64,000 nucleotides of DNA from CALKAL01 sp051846895 (GCA_051846895.1 JBPYCQ010000014.1:3885-67884); one strand, 5' to 3'; shown: positions 38,271 through 47,740, counted from the stretch's first letter. Notes: a model not told the origin generated them from the letters alone. Translations and numbers: made by a program.

Positions 38271-39611
38271 ATGTTTAATAAAGTATTAATTGCTAATAGA
38301 GGAGAGATCGCTCTAAGAATTATTAAAACTTGTAAAAAGTTGAACATTGAAACAGTTGCTGTCTACTCAGAAGCTGATGAGCATGCCCCACATGTTAAAG
38401 CAGCTGATGAAAGCTATTTAATAGGTGGCGCAAGAGTAAATGAGAGCTATTTAAATATTGATAAAATTATCGAAGTTGCAAAACAAACAGGTGCCGAAGC
38501 TATTCACCCTGGTTATGGATTATTAAGTGAAAATTCTACATTTGCTAGACGCTGTGAAGAAGAAGGGTTAATTTTTATTGGACCTGATGCAAACGCTATT
38601 GAAAAGATGGGAAGTAAGCTTGTAGCTCGAGATACGATGCAGCAAGCTGGTGTACCTATTATACCAGGGGTCAATAACCCTATTGAATCAACTGATGATG
38701 CTATAACAATTGCCAATGAGCTTGGTTATCCTGTCATGCTTAAAGCCTCTTCCGGTGGTGGCGGAATCGGAATGCAGATTGTATATAGTGATGAGGAATT
38801 AGTTAAAGCTTTTGAAAGTAATGCAAGACGTGCCGAGCAGTTTTTTGGTGACGGAACGATGTACATGGAAAAAGTCATCGAAAATGCGCATCACATTGAA
38901 ATTCAATTACTCGCAGATCATTATGGTAATACGATTCATCTTTTTGACCGTGAATGTTCTATTCAAAGACGGCATCAAAAAGTTGTAGAAGAAGCTCCAT
39001 CACCTTTGTTAAATGAAGAGACACGACAAAAAATGGGTGAGACCGCGATAAAAGCTGCAAAAGCAATTAATTATAAAAATGCAGGAACGATTGAATTTTT
39101 AGTTGATGAATATCAAAATTTTTACTTTCTAGAGATGAATACTCGTTTACAAGTCGAGCATCCGGTTACTGAAGAAATAACAGGTGTCGATTTAGTTGAA
39201 CAGCAGTTAAAAATCGCTTCTGGTGAAAAGTTAAGCATTAAACAAGAAGATCTTAAAGTAGACGGACACGCGATTGAAGTAAGAATTTATGCTGAAGATC
39301 CGAAAACATTTTTCCCTTCACCAGGAACAATAACAGACGTAAACTTTCCATCTCATGATTTTGTCAGAAACGATGTTGCAATCGAAAAGGATTATCAAGT
39401 GACACCTTTTTATGACCCGATGATTGCTAAATTAATTGTGAAAGGTAACAATAGAAGTGAAGCAGTCGAAAGATTACAGCAAGCTTTACAAGATTATAAG
39501 GTAGAAGGAATTAAAACGAATATTCCTTTACTTCTAGAAATATCAACAAATGACGTTTTTAAAGAAGGCAACACACGTACATCTTTTATTAATGAACAGA
39601 TTATAAAATAA
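38271..39611 (+). CDS. yngHA: biotin carboxylase subunit of methylcrotonyl-CoA carboxylase (YngHA)
   Basis: A 446-residue ATP-grasp biotin carboxylase that carboxylates biotin using bicarbonate. The N-terminus is FNKVLIANRGEIALRII. KASSGGGGIGM is the ATP-grasp glycine loop, and HLFDRECSIQRRHQKVVEEAPS and NTRLQVEHPVTE are catalytic segments. The ATG at 38271 with GGAGAGG upstream is preferred to an in-frame start overlapping the previous gene. The separate carrier and carboxyltransferase genes in the operon argue for methylcrotonyl-CoA rather than acetyl-CoA carboxylase. Confidence 0.9.
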   Translation: MFNKVLIANRGEIALRIIKTCKKLNIETVAVYSEADEHAPHVKAADESYLIGGARVNESYLNIDKIIEVAKQTGAEAIHPGYGLLSENSTFARRCEEEGLIFIGPDANAIEKMGSKLVARDTMQQAGVPIIPGVNNPIESTDDAITIANELGYPVMLKASSGGGGIGMQIVYSDEELVKAFESNARRAEQFFGDGTMYMEKVIENAHHIEIQLLADHYGNTIHLFDRECSIQRRHQKVVEEAPSPLLNEETRQKMGETAIKAAKAINYKNAGTIEFLVDEYQNFYFLEMNTRLQVEHPVTEEITGVDLVEQQLKIASGEKLSIKQEDLKVDGHAIEVRIYAEDPKTFFPSPGTITDVNFPSHDFVRNDVAIEKDYQVTPFYDPMIAKLIVKGNNRSEAVERLQQALQDYKVEGIKTNIPLLLEISTNDVFKEGNTRTSFINEQIIK

Positions 39612-39625
39612 TTTAGGAGGAATTT

Positions 39626-39841
39626 ATGATGAACGAAGTATTAGCAAGTATGGCAGGTAACGTATGGAAAGTAGTAGTTAACGAGGGAGATCAAGTAACT
39701 AGTGGTCAAGATCTTGTTATTTTAGAATCAATGAAAATGGAAATCCCGATTGCCGCCGAAGTATCTGGTACGGTAAAAGAAATTAAAGTAAACGAAGGTG
39801 ATTTTGTCAACGAAGGAGATGTTATTGCAATTATTGAATAA
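39626..39841 (+). CDS. yngHB: biotin carboxyl carrier protein (YngHB)
   Basis: A 71-residue stand-alone biotinyl domain. The biotinylation lysine is in ESMKMEIP, between the two half-barrels ASMAGNVWKVVVNEGDQV and SGTVKEIKVNEGDFV. It carries carboxybiotin between the carboxylase at 38271 and the carboxyltransferase at 41564. It follows AGGAGGAATTT, with ATGs at 39626 and 39629. Confidence 0.93.
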   Translation: MMNEVLASMAGNVWKVVVNEGDQVTSGQDLVILESMKMEIPIAAEVSGTVKEIKVNEGDFVNEGDVIAIIE

Positions 39842-39863
39842 TTGAAAAGGGGTATTCAATCTT

Positions 39864-40772
39864 ATGCATTTACCAAAAAAAGTTACAATTAAAGAAGTCG
39901 GTCCACGTGATGGTTTACAAAATGAAAGTGCATTTTTACCAACTGAAAGTAAAATTGAGTGGATTAATCAATTGTCAAATAGTGGATTATCATATATTGA
40001 AATAACATCCTTTGTCCATCCGAAATGGATACCACAATTAAAAGATGCTGTTGAAGTCGCAAAAAAGATTAACAGAAATGATGATGTGACATATGCCGCA
40101 TTAGTTCCGAACATGAAAGGTCTTGAAAATGCTTTAGAAGCAGACGTTGATGAAGTTTCTGTGTTTATGTCAGCAAGTGAAGCGCATAACAAAAATAATA
40201 TTAATAAAACAATCGATGAAACGTATCCAATATTAAAAGAAGTCATTAATGAAGCGAAAAAAGCAAGCAAATCCGTACGAGGATACGTTTCAACAGTTTT
40301 CGGTTGTCCATATGAAGGTATAGTTGATGAAAACCAAGTTATAGATGTTTGTATGACGTTATTTGATATGGGAATCGATGAATTATCACTTGGTGATACG
40401 ATTGGGGTAGCTAATCCAGTCCAAGTAGATCGTTTTTTACAAAAAATAAACTCTTATTTTCCAAAAGAAAAAATTGCTCTTCATTTTCACGATACGAGAG
40501 GAATGGCGCTAGCAAATACGCTTGTTGCTTTAAAGCAAGGTTATACAACGTTTGACGGTGCACTTGGTGGATTAGGTGGTTGTCCATATGCTAAAGGGGC
40601 ATCAGGCAATGTGGCCACTGATGATTTAGTTCACATGCTTCATGAAATGGGAATCGAAACTGGAATCAATCTTAATGCCTTGCTAGATGCAGGTGCTTTT
40701 ATTCAAAAAGAATTGAATAAATCTTTGCCGAGTAAACAAATGAACATGTTTTCAAAAGGTGTGAGTAAATGA
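39864..40772 (+). CDS. mvaB: hydroxymethylglutaryl-CoA lyase
   Basis: A 302-residue TIM-barrel enzyme that cleaves HMG-CoA to acetyl-CoA and acetoacetate, the last step of leucine breakdown. Key text is EVGPRDGLQNE, SVFMSASEAHNKNN, HFHDTRGMALAN and GGLGGCPYAKGASGNVATEDL-like GNVATDDLV with the active-site cysteine. It is yngG in B. subtilis. Its end overlaps the next gene by 4 bp (ATGA). Confidence 0.94.
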   Translation: MHLPKKVTIKEVGPRDGLQNESAFLPTESKIEWINQLSNSGLSYIEITSFVHPKWIPQLKDAVEVAKKINRNDDVTYAALVPNMKGLENALEADVDEVSVFMSASEAHNKNNINKTIDETYPILKEVINEAKKASKSVRGYVSTVFGCPYEGIVDENQVIDVCMTLFDMGIDELSLGDTIGVANPVQVDRFLQKINSYFPKEKIALHFHDTRGMALANTLVALKQGYTTFDGALGGLGGCPYAKGASGNVATDDLVHMLHEMGIETGINLNALLDAGAFIQKELNKSLPSKQMNMFSKGVSK

Positions 40773-41548
40773 GTACCGTTACATTTAAAAAAAATGGTGA
40801 ACATATCGGAATGATTATCTTAAATCGACCAGAAGCAGCTAATGCGATGTCAAAACAACTTTTGATAGATTTTCACTCAGCACTTGATGAGGTTGAAAAG
40901 CAGAATGATTTAAGAGCACTAATTATAACTGCTGAAGGTGAAAAAGCTTTTTGTGCCGGTGCAGATTTAAAAGAACGTGCAACTTTGACTGAAAAAGAAA
41001 CCATTCAAGCAGTTGGAGAAATTGGTAAACTAGTAACTAGGGTTGAGGATATGGAAATACCTACAATTGCTGCGATTAACGGCGCCGCTTTTGGTGGAGG
41101 ATTAGAACTTGCTTTAGGTTGTGATATTAGAATTGCAAGTGAAAATGCAAAAATGGGACTAACTGAAACGTCATTGGGGATTATTCCCGGTGCTGGTGGC
41201 ACACAACGACTTCCGAGATTAATAGGTTTAGCTAAAGCAAAATATTATATTTTAACAGCTAAACGTTTTGATAGTTTTGAAGGAAAAGAAATAGGATTAA
41301 TACAGGAAGTCACTCCACTAGAAGATCTTCAACATAAAGCACTTGAAATAGCTAACCAAATCGCTAGTAATGGTCCTATTGGTGTAAAAATGGCCAAAAA
41401 GGCAATCGTTGAAGGTATGAGACATGATTTGAAAACAGGTCTAACCATTGAACGTAAAAATTATATGTACACGATTCCAACTGAAGATCGACTAGAAGGT
41501 TTAAAAGCCTTTAAGGAAAAGAGAAAGCCCAATTATAAAGGCAGATAG
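40769..41548 (+). CDS. yngF: enoyl-CoA hydratase, probable methylglutaconyl-CoA hydratase (YngF)
   Basis: A 259-residue crotonase. AFCAGADLKERATLTEKE forms part of the oxyanion hole, AAINGAAFGGGLELALGCDIRIA the second, and LGIIPGAGGTQRLPRLIG carries the catalytic Glu. The 4-bp overlap with mvaB and the pathway neighbours favour hydration of 3-methylglutaconyl-CoA to HMG-CoA. Confidence 0.9.
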   Translation: MSTVTFKKNGEHIGMIILNRPEAANAMSKQLLIDFHSALDEVEKQNDLRALIITAEGEKAFCAGADLKERATLTEKETIQAVGEIGKLVTRVEDMEIPTIAAINGAAFGGGLELALGCDIRIASENAKMGLTETSLGIIPGAGGTQRLPRLIGLAKAKYYILTAKRFDSFEGKEIGLIQEVTPLEDLQHKALEIANQIASNGPIGVKMAKKAIVEGMRHDLKTGLTIERKNYMYTIPTEDRLEGLKAFKEKRKPNYKGR

Positions 41549-41563
41549 AAGGGGTGGAGTAAA

Positions 41564-43093
41564 TTGTCAAATGAATTCACATATGAAGAACTACGCGATC
41601 GTATTAAAAAAGGTGGCGCAGAAAAATATCATGAAAAAAATGCTGAAAAAGGGAAAATGTTCGTACGTGATCGTTTGAACATGCTATTAGATGACGATTT
41701 AAATGTCGAAGATGCTTTTTTTGCAAATTGTATGGATGAATCTTTACCTGCAGACGGTGTAGTAACTGGTATTGGTAAAATAAACGGTCAAACGGTTTGT
41801 GTGATGGCAAATGATTCTACTGTTAAAGCAGGTTCTTGGGGGAAAAGAACTGTTGAAAAAATAATTCGTATACAAGAAACAGCGATGAAACTAGAAGTAC
41901 CGATGCTATATTTAGTTGATTCAGCTGGAGCTCGAATTACCGATCAAATTGAAATGTTCCCTAACCGAAGAGGAGCAGGTCGCATTTTTTATAATCAAGT
42001 GAAAATGTCAGGGCGTGTCCCACAAATCTGTTTACTTTTCGGCCCATCAGCAGCAGGTGGCGCATACATCCCAGCCTTCTGTGACATCGTTGTCATGGTT
42101 GAAGGTAATGCATCAATGTACTTAGGTTCACCAAGGATGGCTGAAAAAGTCATTGGTGAAAAGGTATCACTTGAAGAGATGGGTGGAGCACGTATGCATT
42201 GCTCCGTTTCGGGATGTGGCGATGTTTTAGCTAAAGATGAAAAGGAAGCTATTGAATACGCACAAAAATATTTAACGTATTTCCCAGCTAACTTCAGAAG
42301 TAAACCGGAAGTAGTTGATGCGAAAGAACCTGCTTCCTTTGACAAAACAATTGAAGAATTAATACCTGAAAATCAAAATGCTCCATTTGATATGTATGAG
42401 TTAATCAATCGTTTGATTGATGAAAATAGTTTTTGTGAAATTAAAAGAGAGTTTGCAAAAGAATTAATTACAGGTTTAGCACGCATTGATGGACAATCTG
42501 TTGGAATTATTGCTAACCAGCCGCGGATGAAAGGTGGCGTATTGTTCCACGATTCTGCCGATAAAGCAGCTAAATTTATACAACTATGCGATGCGTACCA
42601 CATTCCGTTAATTTTCTTAGCTGATATTCCTGGATTTATGATCGGAACTAAAGTAGAACGTGCTGGTATTATCCGTCACGGAGCTAAAATGATTTCAGCT
42701 ATGAGTGAAGCAACTGTTCCAAAATTATCGGTTATCGTTAGAAAAGCATACGGTGCGGGATTATATGCCATGGCAGGACCAGCTTTTGAACCAGATGCAA
42801 CCATTGCTCTTCCTTCAGCGCAGATTGCAGTTATGGGACCAGAAGCAGCGGTTAATGCTGTATATGCTAATAAAATCGCTGAACTTCCTGAGGAAGAACG
42901 TCCAGCATTTATAAAACAAAAGCAGGAAGAATATAGAGAAAACATCGATATATACCGTTTAGCTTCAGAGATGGTGATTGACGATATTGTGCAACCAAAT
43001 GATTTAAGAAATGAACTTAAAAAACGTTTAGAAGCATATCGTTCTAAAAATTTAACCTTTACTGAAAGAAAACACGGTGTATATCCAGTTTAA
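41564..43093 (+). CDS. yngE: carboxyltransferase subunit of methylcrotonyl-CoA carboxylase (YngE)
   Basis: A 509-residue carboxyltransferase with fused alpha and beta crotonase-like halves. It moves CO2 from carboxybiotin to the acyl-CoA. LYLVDSAGARITDQIEMFPNRRGAG and LLFGPSAAGGAYIPAFCD mark the N half. PGFMIGTKVERAGIIRHGAKM and KAYGAGLYAMAGPAFEPD mark the C half. The start is TTG after GGGGTGGAG. It is the last gene of the operon, and a strong terminator follows. Confidence 0.91.
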   Translation: MSNEFTYEELRDRIKKGGAEKYHEKNAEKGKMFVRDRLNMLLDDDLNVEDAFFANCMDESLPADGVVTGIGKINGQTVCVMANDSTVKAGSWGKRTVEKIIRIQETAMKLEVPMLYLVDSAGARITDQIEMFPNRRGAGRIFYNQVKMSGRVPQICLLFGPSAAGGAYIPAFCDIVVMVEGNASMYLGSPRMAEKVIGEKVSLEEMGGARMHCSVSGCGDVLAKDEKEAIEYAQKYLTYFPANFRSKPEVVDAKEPASFDKTIEELIPENQNAPFDMYELINRLIDENSFCEIKREFAKELITGLARIDGQSVGIIANQPRMKGGVLFHDSADKAAKFIQLCDAYHIPLIFLADIPGFMIGTKVERAGIIRHGAKMISAMSEATVPKLSVIVRKAYGAGLYAMAGPAFEPDATIALPSAQIAVMGPEAAVNAVYANKIAELPEEERPAFIKQKQEEYRENIDIYRLASEMVIDDIVQPNDLRNELKKRLEAYRSKNLTFTERKHGVYPV

Positions 43094-43101
43094 TATACCT
43101 G

Positions 43102-43134
43102 AACCGTCCATCTATAAAGGTGGACGGTTTTTTG
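43102..43134 (+). terminator. terminator at the end of the leucine-catabolism operon
   Basis: AACCGTCCA / TGGACGGTT stem followed by TTTTTTG. Confidence 0.88.
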
Positions 43135-43195
43135 TATGAAAATTTTACAATAACTCAAAATATGGAGAGTGATTACAAGACAAGGTTGTGGTTCA

Positions 43196-44455
43196 ATGAA
43201 TAGATCAAATGTTCCTTACAATAGTAGAGTTGATGAAAGCATCGAATTACTAATGGAAGGATATCAATTTATTCTTAATCGTAAAAAGAAACACCAATCA
43301 AATCTTTTTCAGACGAGATTATTAGGAAAAAAAGTTATATGTATGTCTGGTAAAGAAGCTGCCGAATTATTTTATAATAATGAATTATTTCAACGTAAAG
43401 GTGCCGCCCCTAAACGTATTCAAAAAACGTTATTTGGCGAACAAGCTATACAATCGTTAGATGGTCAGGCGCATAAACATCGGAAACAATTTTTCATGTC
43501 TTTTATGACAGTAGAAAATATTAATTTATTGAAAGATATTACGAGAAAACATTGGGAATCACATATGAAACATGTGCAAACAAAACCACAAATTGAGCTT
43601 TTCAATGAAGCTCAACAAATGATGTGTAAAGCTGCCTGTGAATGGACAGGCGTACCGATTAAAAACATAGAGGTAAAACAACGTGCACAAGATTTCGGAA
43701 AAATGGTTGATGCTTTCGGTGCGGTTGGCCCTAGACATTGGCAAGGACGAACAGCAAGAGATCGAGCAGAAATATGGATCAGGGAAATCATTCAACAGGT
43801 AAGAGCAAATGAAATCCATGTTCCTGATAACTCGATTCTTTATCAATTCGCTCATCATAAAGATCATCACGGTCGTTTATTGAACCCTTTAATGGCCGCT
43901 GTAGAATTAATTAATATTTTGCGTCCAATTGTTGCGATTGCAACATATATCACGTTCAGTGCCCTTGCGATACATCAGTATCCAAGTGTAAAAGTGCGAT
44001 TAAAAACAAATGACGAACAATATATGCGAATGTTTATTAATGAAGTAAGAAGATATTATCCATTTGGTCCGTTTTTAGGTGCTAAAGTTAAAAAAAAATT
44101 TAAATACAACGATTTAATTTTTAATAAAGGACAACTCGTTCTACTAGATGTATACGGTACAAATAGAGACGATAATCTTTGGCAACAACCGAATATATTT
44201 AAGCCAGAAAGATTTGCAAATTGGAATGATGGAAGGTTTAATTTAATACCTCAAGGCGGTGGCAAATATGATGAAAACCACCGTTGCGCAGGAGAACAAG
44301 TAACAATCGAAGTATTAGCAACTAGTATTGATTTCCTAGTAAATAAAATGGACTATGATGTCCCAGATCAAGAATTTAACTATGATCTGTCACGAATGCC
44401 AACCTTGCCATCCGACCGATTTATTATTGAAAATATTGAATTAAAAAACAATTAG
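43196..44455 (+). CDS. cypC: fatty-acid peroxygenase, cytochrome P450 CYP152 (CypC/YbdT)
   Basis: A 419-residue P450 that hydroxylates fatty acids with hydrogen peroxide and needs no reductase. It follows the B. subtilis CypC pattern along its length: LLEGYQFI-like LLMEGYQFILNR, LFQTRLLGKKVICMSGKEAA, AFGAVGPRHWQGR, LRPIVAIATY, RRYYPFGPFLGA and PQGGGKYDENHRCAGE. The heme ligand is Cys364. The ATG at 43196 agrees with homologues. A GTG 27 bp upstream would add nine residues and lacks a ribosome site. Confidence 0.93.
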   Translation: MNRSNVPYNSRVDESIELLMEGYQFILNRKKKHQSNLFQTRLLGKKVICMSGKEAAELFYNNELFQRKGAAPKRIQKTLFGEQAIQSLDGQAHKHRKQFFMSFMTVENINLLKDITRKHWESHMKHVQTKPQIELFNEAQQMMCKAACEWTGVPIKNIEVKQRAQDFGKMVDAFGAVGPRHWQGRTARDRAEIWIREIIQQVRANEIHVPDNSILYQFAHHKDHHGRLLNPLMAAVELINILRPIVAIATYITFSALAIHQYPSVKVRLKTNDEQYMRMFINEVRRYYPFGPFLGAKVKKKFKYNDLIFNKGQLVLLDVYGTNRDDNLWQQPNIFKPERFANWNDGRFNLIPQGGGKYDENHRCAGEQVTIEVLATSIDFLVNKMDYDVPDQEFNYDLSRMPTLPSDRFIIENIELKNN

Positions 44456-44482
44456 GCTAGCGTCTCAGCTAGTCTTTTCTTT
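44455..44482 (+). terminator. terminator after cypC
   Basis: GGCTAGC / GCTAGTC stem with one G-U pair and loop GTCTCA, followed by TTTTCTTT. Confidence 0.75.
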
Positions 44483-44519
44483 ATTGTTAGGAAATTATAA
44501 AGCGATATAGTTATGAATC

Positions 44520-44715
44520 ATTGTTCAAAGTTAATGTGTGATTGTTCAAACATGGTGCTTAATTGTTCAAAGTTGGTATGTGATTGTTCAAACATGGTGA
44601 GTAATTGTTCAAACACGGTGAGTAATTGTTCAAAGTTGGTGTCTGATTGTTCAAACATAGTGCGTAATTGTTCAAAGTTGGTACATGATTGTTCAAACTA
44701 CCTGTGTTTTTGTTC
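44520..44715. repeat. 21-bp tandem repeat array, nine units plus a partial tenth
   Basis: Nine consecutive 21-bp units each begin ATTGTTCAAA, at 44520, 44541, 44562, 44583, 44604, 44625, 44646, 44667 and 44688. A truncated unit follows at 44709. After the constant 10 bases there are two alternating variants, one starting GTTGGT and the other CATGGT. Because 21 is a multiple of three, an open frame (44513-44719) spells Cys-Ser-Lys/Asn heptads, and the reverse frame spells Leu-Asn-Asn heptads. Neither has a ribosome site. I treat it as a non-coding repeat. Confidence 0.95.
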
Positions 44716-44778
44716 TTAAAAGGAGTTTTAAATGATTTTGTCGAAATTAATAATATAAATTGGTAGGAGGAGATCGTT

Positions 44779-46470
44779 GTGAAATATGACGTCATTGTAG
44801 TTGGAGCAGGTCTAGCAGGGCTAGTGGCAACAGCCGAAGCAGCAGATGGTGGCAAGAAAATATTGTTGCTTGATCAAGAACCTGAGAGCTCATTTGGTGG
44901 TCAGGCTTGGTGGTCTTTTGGTGGTTTATTCTTTATCGATTCGCCTGAACAAAGAAGAATGGGTATAAAAGATTCACTTGACTTAGCTAAGCAGGATTGG
45001 TTTGGGTCTGCAGATTTTGATCGATTAGAAGATGAGGATTATTGGGCTGTTAAATGGGCTGAAGCCTATTTAGAGTTTGCAGCAACGGAAAAGCGTTCAT
45101 GGCTTCAAACTATGGGAATTAAGCTATTCCCTGTCGTTGGTTGGGCTGAACGAGGTGGATATTTAGCTGATGGTCACGGTAATTCTGTACCTCGCTTTCA
45201 TATTGTATGGGGCACTGGACCAGCCATAGTTCAAGCTTTTGAAAAACGACTAAAGAAACATATGGAATCAGGTCAAATTACATATTTACCTAGACACCAA
45301 GTTGACCAATTATTAGTAGAAAATGAAGCAGTCATTGGTGTTAAAGGATCTATTCTCGAAGCCAGTGACGTCAATCGAGGTGAAAGAAGTTCACGGACGG
45401 TTATTGATAAGTTTGAATATTATGCTAACGATACCGTTATCGCAAGTGGAGGGATCGGTGCTAACTTCGAATTAATCAGACAAAATTGGCCAGGCAGACT
45501 AGGAAAGCCACCGAAAAATATGATTTCTGGCGTACCAGATCATGTTGACGGACGTATGCTATCTATCACGGAAAAAATCGGTGGACGTATCGTTAATCGT
45601 GACCGAATGTGGCATTACACGGAAGGAATAAAAAACTGGGACCCCATTTGGACAGATCATGGCATACGAATTCTACCTGGACCTTCATCAATATGGTTAG
45701 ATGCTGAAGGCCACCGTTTTCAAGCGCCAAATTTTCCTGGATTCGATACATTAGGTACATTAGAAGCGATTATGAAAACGGGATATGATTATTCTTGGTT
45801 CATATTGACACAAAAAATAATAGAAAAAGAGTTTGCGTTATCTGGCTCTGAACAAAACCCAGATTTAACGGGTAAAAGCTTTAAAAAACTTCTAGAAAGG
45901 CTTAAAAAAGGAGCACCAGGCCCTGTTCAAGCATTCATGGACCATGGAGAAGATTTCATTGTCTCTAATGATCTTGACGATTTAGTAGAGAAAATGAACG
46001 AATTAGTTGGTCAGCCATTACTTGATGTTGAACATGTAAGAAGACAAATTGAAGCAAGAGACAGAGAAATTGATAACAAATTTACGAAAGACTTACAAGT
46101 AACCGCGTTAAGAGGTTCAAGATTTTATCGTGGTGACAAATTAATACGCACTGCAAAGCCACATAAAATCTTAGACTCGAAGAATGGACCATTAATTGCT
46201 GTAAGATTAAATATCATTAGTCGTAAAACATTAGGTGGTTTACAAACAGATTTAAATGGTAGAGTACTAGATACGACTGGAAACCCTATTGAGGGATTGT
46301 ATGCAGCTGGTGAAGCATCGGGCTTTGGCGGTGGAGGAATGCATGGATACCGAGCTTTAGAAGGCACTTTTTTAGGCGGTTGTCTTTTCACGGGAAAAGT
46401 AGTTGGTCAATCACTAGCCAAAAAAATAAACGAAGTTGAACATAATAATATTATGTCAACTAACAAATAA
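44779..46470 (+). CDS. FAD-binding dehydrogenase (KstD/fumarate-reductase flavoprotein type)
   Basis: A 563-residue flavoprotein. The N-terminal dinucleotide fold is VIVVGAGLAGLVATAEAA (Gly9-x-Gly11), followed by FGGQAWWSFGGLF. Near the C-terminus GLYAAGEASGFGGGGMHGYRALEGTFLGG closes the FAD site. It belongs to the BCCT-like group usually annotated as FAD-binding dehydrogenase, related to 3-ketosteroid dehydrogenases. The substrate is unknown. The start is GTG after TAGGAGGAG. The gene follows the 21-bp repeat array. Confidence 0.85.
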   Translation: MKYDVIVVGAGLAGLVATAEAADGGKKILLLDQEPESSFGGQAWWSFGGLFFIDSPEQRRMGIKDSLDLAKQDWFGSADFDRLEDEDYWAVKWAEAYLEFAATEKRSWLQTMGIKLFPVVGWAERGGYLADGHGNSVPRFHIVWGTGPAIVQAFEKRLKKHMESGQITYLPRHQVDQLLVENEAVIGVKGSILEASDVNRGERSSRTVIDKFEYYANDTVIASGGIGANFELIRQNWPGRLGKPPKNMISGVPDHVDGRMLSITEKIGGRIVNRDRMWHYTEGIKNWDPIWTDHGIRILPGPSSIWLDAEGHRFQAPNFPGFDTLGTLEAIMKTGYDYSWFILTQKIIEKEFALSGSEQNPDLTGKSFKKLLERLKKGAPGPVQAFMDHGEDFIVSNDLDDLVEKMNELVGQPLLDVEHVRRQIEARDREIDNKFTKDLQVTALRGSRFYRGDKLIRTAKPHKILDSKNGPLIAVRLNIISRKTLGGLQTDLNGRVLDTTGNPIEGLYAAGEASGFGGGGMHGYRALEGTFLGGCLFTGKVVGQSLAKKINEVEHNNIMSTNK

Positions 46471-46508
46471 ACCGATCTATTTTTTTGAAATTAGGAGGTG
46501 AGCGACTA

Positions 46509-47354
46509 ATGGATTGGGATTTTCAACAATCTCAGAAATTCAAACCACGGAGCAGAAGTGGGTTAAGAATATTTGCTGGAACTCAATATTACCGTCTTAA
46601 ACGAAGAATTGAATGGTATACAGATAAGAAAAAGTATGCAACACTTATTGAAAAAGATTTATATCCTAATGTGATTAAAAAGCATCAAACGATATTACGT
46701 CGCCAACTGAAAGATGTTGATATGTGGTATCAAGAAAATAAAATAACTAACTTGAAACTCGCAATTAATAGATTGAATGGAATTATTATAAAGCCTGGTG
46801 AAACATTTTCATATTGGCGACTAATTGGTAAACCAACTAAGCAAAAAGGGTATTTAGAAGGCATGGTTCTTCACTACGGATCCTTCAGACCAGGTATTGG
46901 TGGAGGCTTATGTCAATTATCGAACCTTATCTACTGGATTACGTTACATACGCCATTAACAGTTACAGAACGACATAGACATAGTTACGATGTGTTTCCC
47001 GATTCAAACCGTACCCAGCCATTCGGAAGTGGTGCAACGTGTGCTTATAATTATTTGGATCTACAAATATTAAATGAAACAACTAATACATTTCAACTTC
47101 ATTTATATCTAACCGATGAATATTTAGTTGGCGAATGGCGTGCAATAAATCCTGTCGTTATGTCTTATGAAGTATATGAAAAAGATCACAAAATTACACA
47201 TGAACATTGGGGTGGCTATGTCAGGCATAATACGATTTACCGAAAAGTTTATAATGGTCAGAATGAATGGATTGATGATGAGTACATTACAGAGAACCAT
47301 GCGTTAATGATGTATAATCCTTTATTGGAGCAAGAACAAGAGGTGGACATTTGA
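46509..47354 (+). CDS. VanW family protein
   Basis: A 281-residue protein with the VanW core: NLKLAINRLNGIIIKPGETFSYWRLIG, YLEGMVL, and GIGGGLCQLSNLIYW followed by ERHRHSYDVFPDSNRTQPFG. VanW domains occur in some vancomycin-resistance clusters and widely elsewhere in Firmicutes, and their activity is unknown. There is no van ligase or sensor nearby, so no resistance role is implied. AGGAGGTGAG precedes the ATG at 46509. Confidence 0.88.
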   Translation: MDWDFQQSQKFKPRSRSGLRIFAGTQYYRLKRRIEWYTDKKKYATLIEKDLYPNVIKKHQTILRRQLKDVDMWYQENKITNLKLAINRLNGIIIKPGETFSYWRLIGKPTKQKGYLEGMVLHYGSFRPGIGGGLCQLSNLIYWITLHTPLTVTERHRHSYDVFPDSNRTQPFGSGATCAYNYLDLQILNETTNTFQLHLYLTDEYLVGEWRAINPVVMSYEVYEKDHKITHEHWGGYVRHNTIYRKVYNGQNEWIDDEYITENHALMMYNPLLEQEQEVDI

Positions 47355-47419
47355 TAATCAGTCCATCACAATATTTATGATGACGCTTTGATTATTAAAG
47401 CGAAAGAAGGGTTGATATT

Positions 47420-47740
47420 ATGGATTTAATTCTTGAAATTGCTCGTATTTTACTACCTGTAGTAACCGTGTCAGGTATTGCAATATTCGTTGTTTTAAGA
47501 ATGAACTATAAATATAAAAATAGCACTTTAGGTAAGAAAAAATCAAAAGGCGCTCAACTTTTACTAGACAGTTTAATACCCCTTGGAATGATGGTTGGTT
47601 GTATGGTCGCTATACTTCTTAGCGTATTTCTCTCAATTCCATTACTTTCTACAATGGTTTGGGGAGCTGGAATAGGATTATTATTTGGATATTTCGCATA
47701 TGAAATTTATAGCAAAACAGATGAAAGTTATTCATATTAA
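47420..47740 (+). CDS. small membrane protein of unknown function
   Basis: A 106-residue protein with about three membrane helices (roughly 5-26, 48-70 and 73-97) and a basic cytoplasmic loop, NYKYKNSTLGKKKSKG. I do not recognise the family. Its context, between a VanW gene and another membrane protein, gives no clue. Coding is supported by length, hydrophobic pattern and an AAGAAGGG site before the ATG. Confidence 0.6.
   Translation: MDLILEIARILLPVVTVSGIAIFVVLRMNYKYKNSTLGKKKSKGAQLLLDSLIPLGMMVGCMVAILLSVFLSIPLLSTMVWGAGIGLLFGYFAYEIYSKTDESYSY

Noticed and set aside
44520..44715. CRISPR array
   Set aside because: The units are contiguous 21-mers with two recurring second halves and no unique spacers, and no cas genes are present.
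44513..44719. 68-residue Cys-rich open frame across the 21-bp repeats
   Set aside because: The frame exists only because the period is a multiple of three. There is no ribosome site before the ATG, and the opposite strand is open as well with a Leu-Asn-Asn pattern.
46509..47354. Vancomycin-resistance determinant
   Set aside because: Only a VanW domain is present, with no VanA/B ligase, VanX, VanS or VanR homologue nearby. VanW proteins are common in Firmicutes without resistance.
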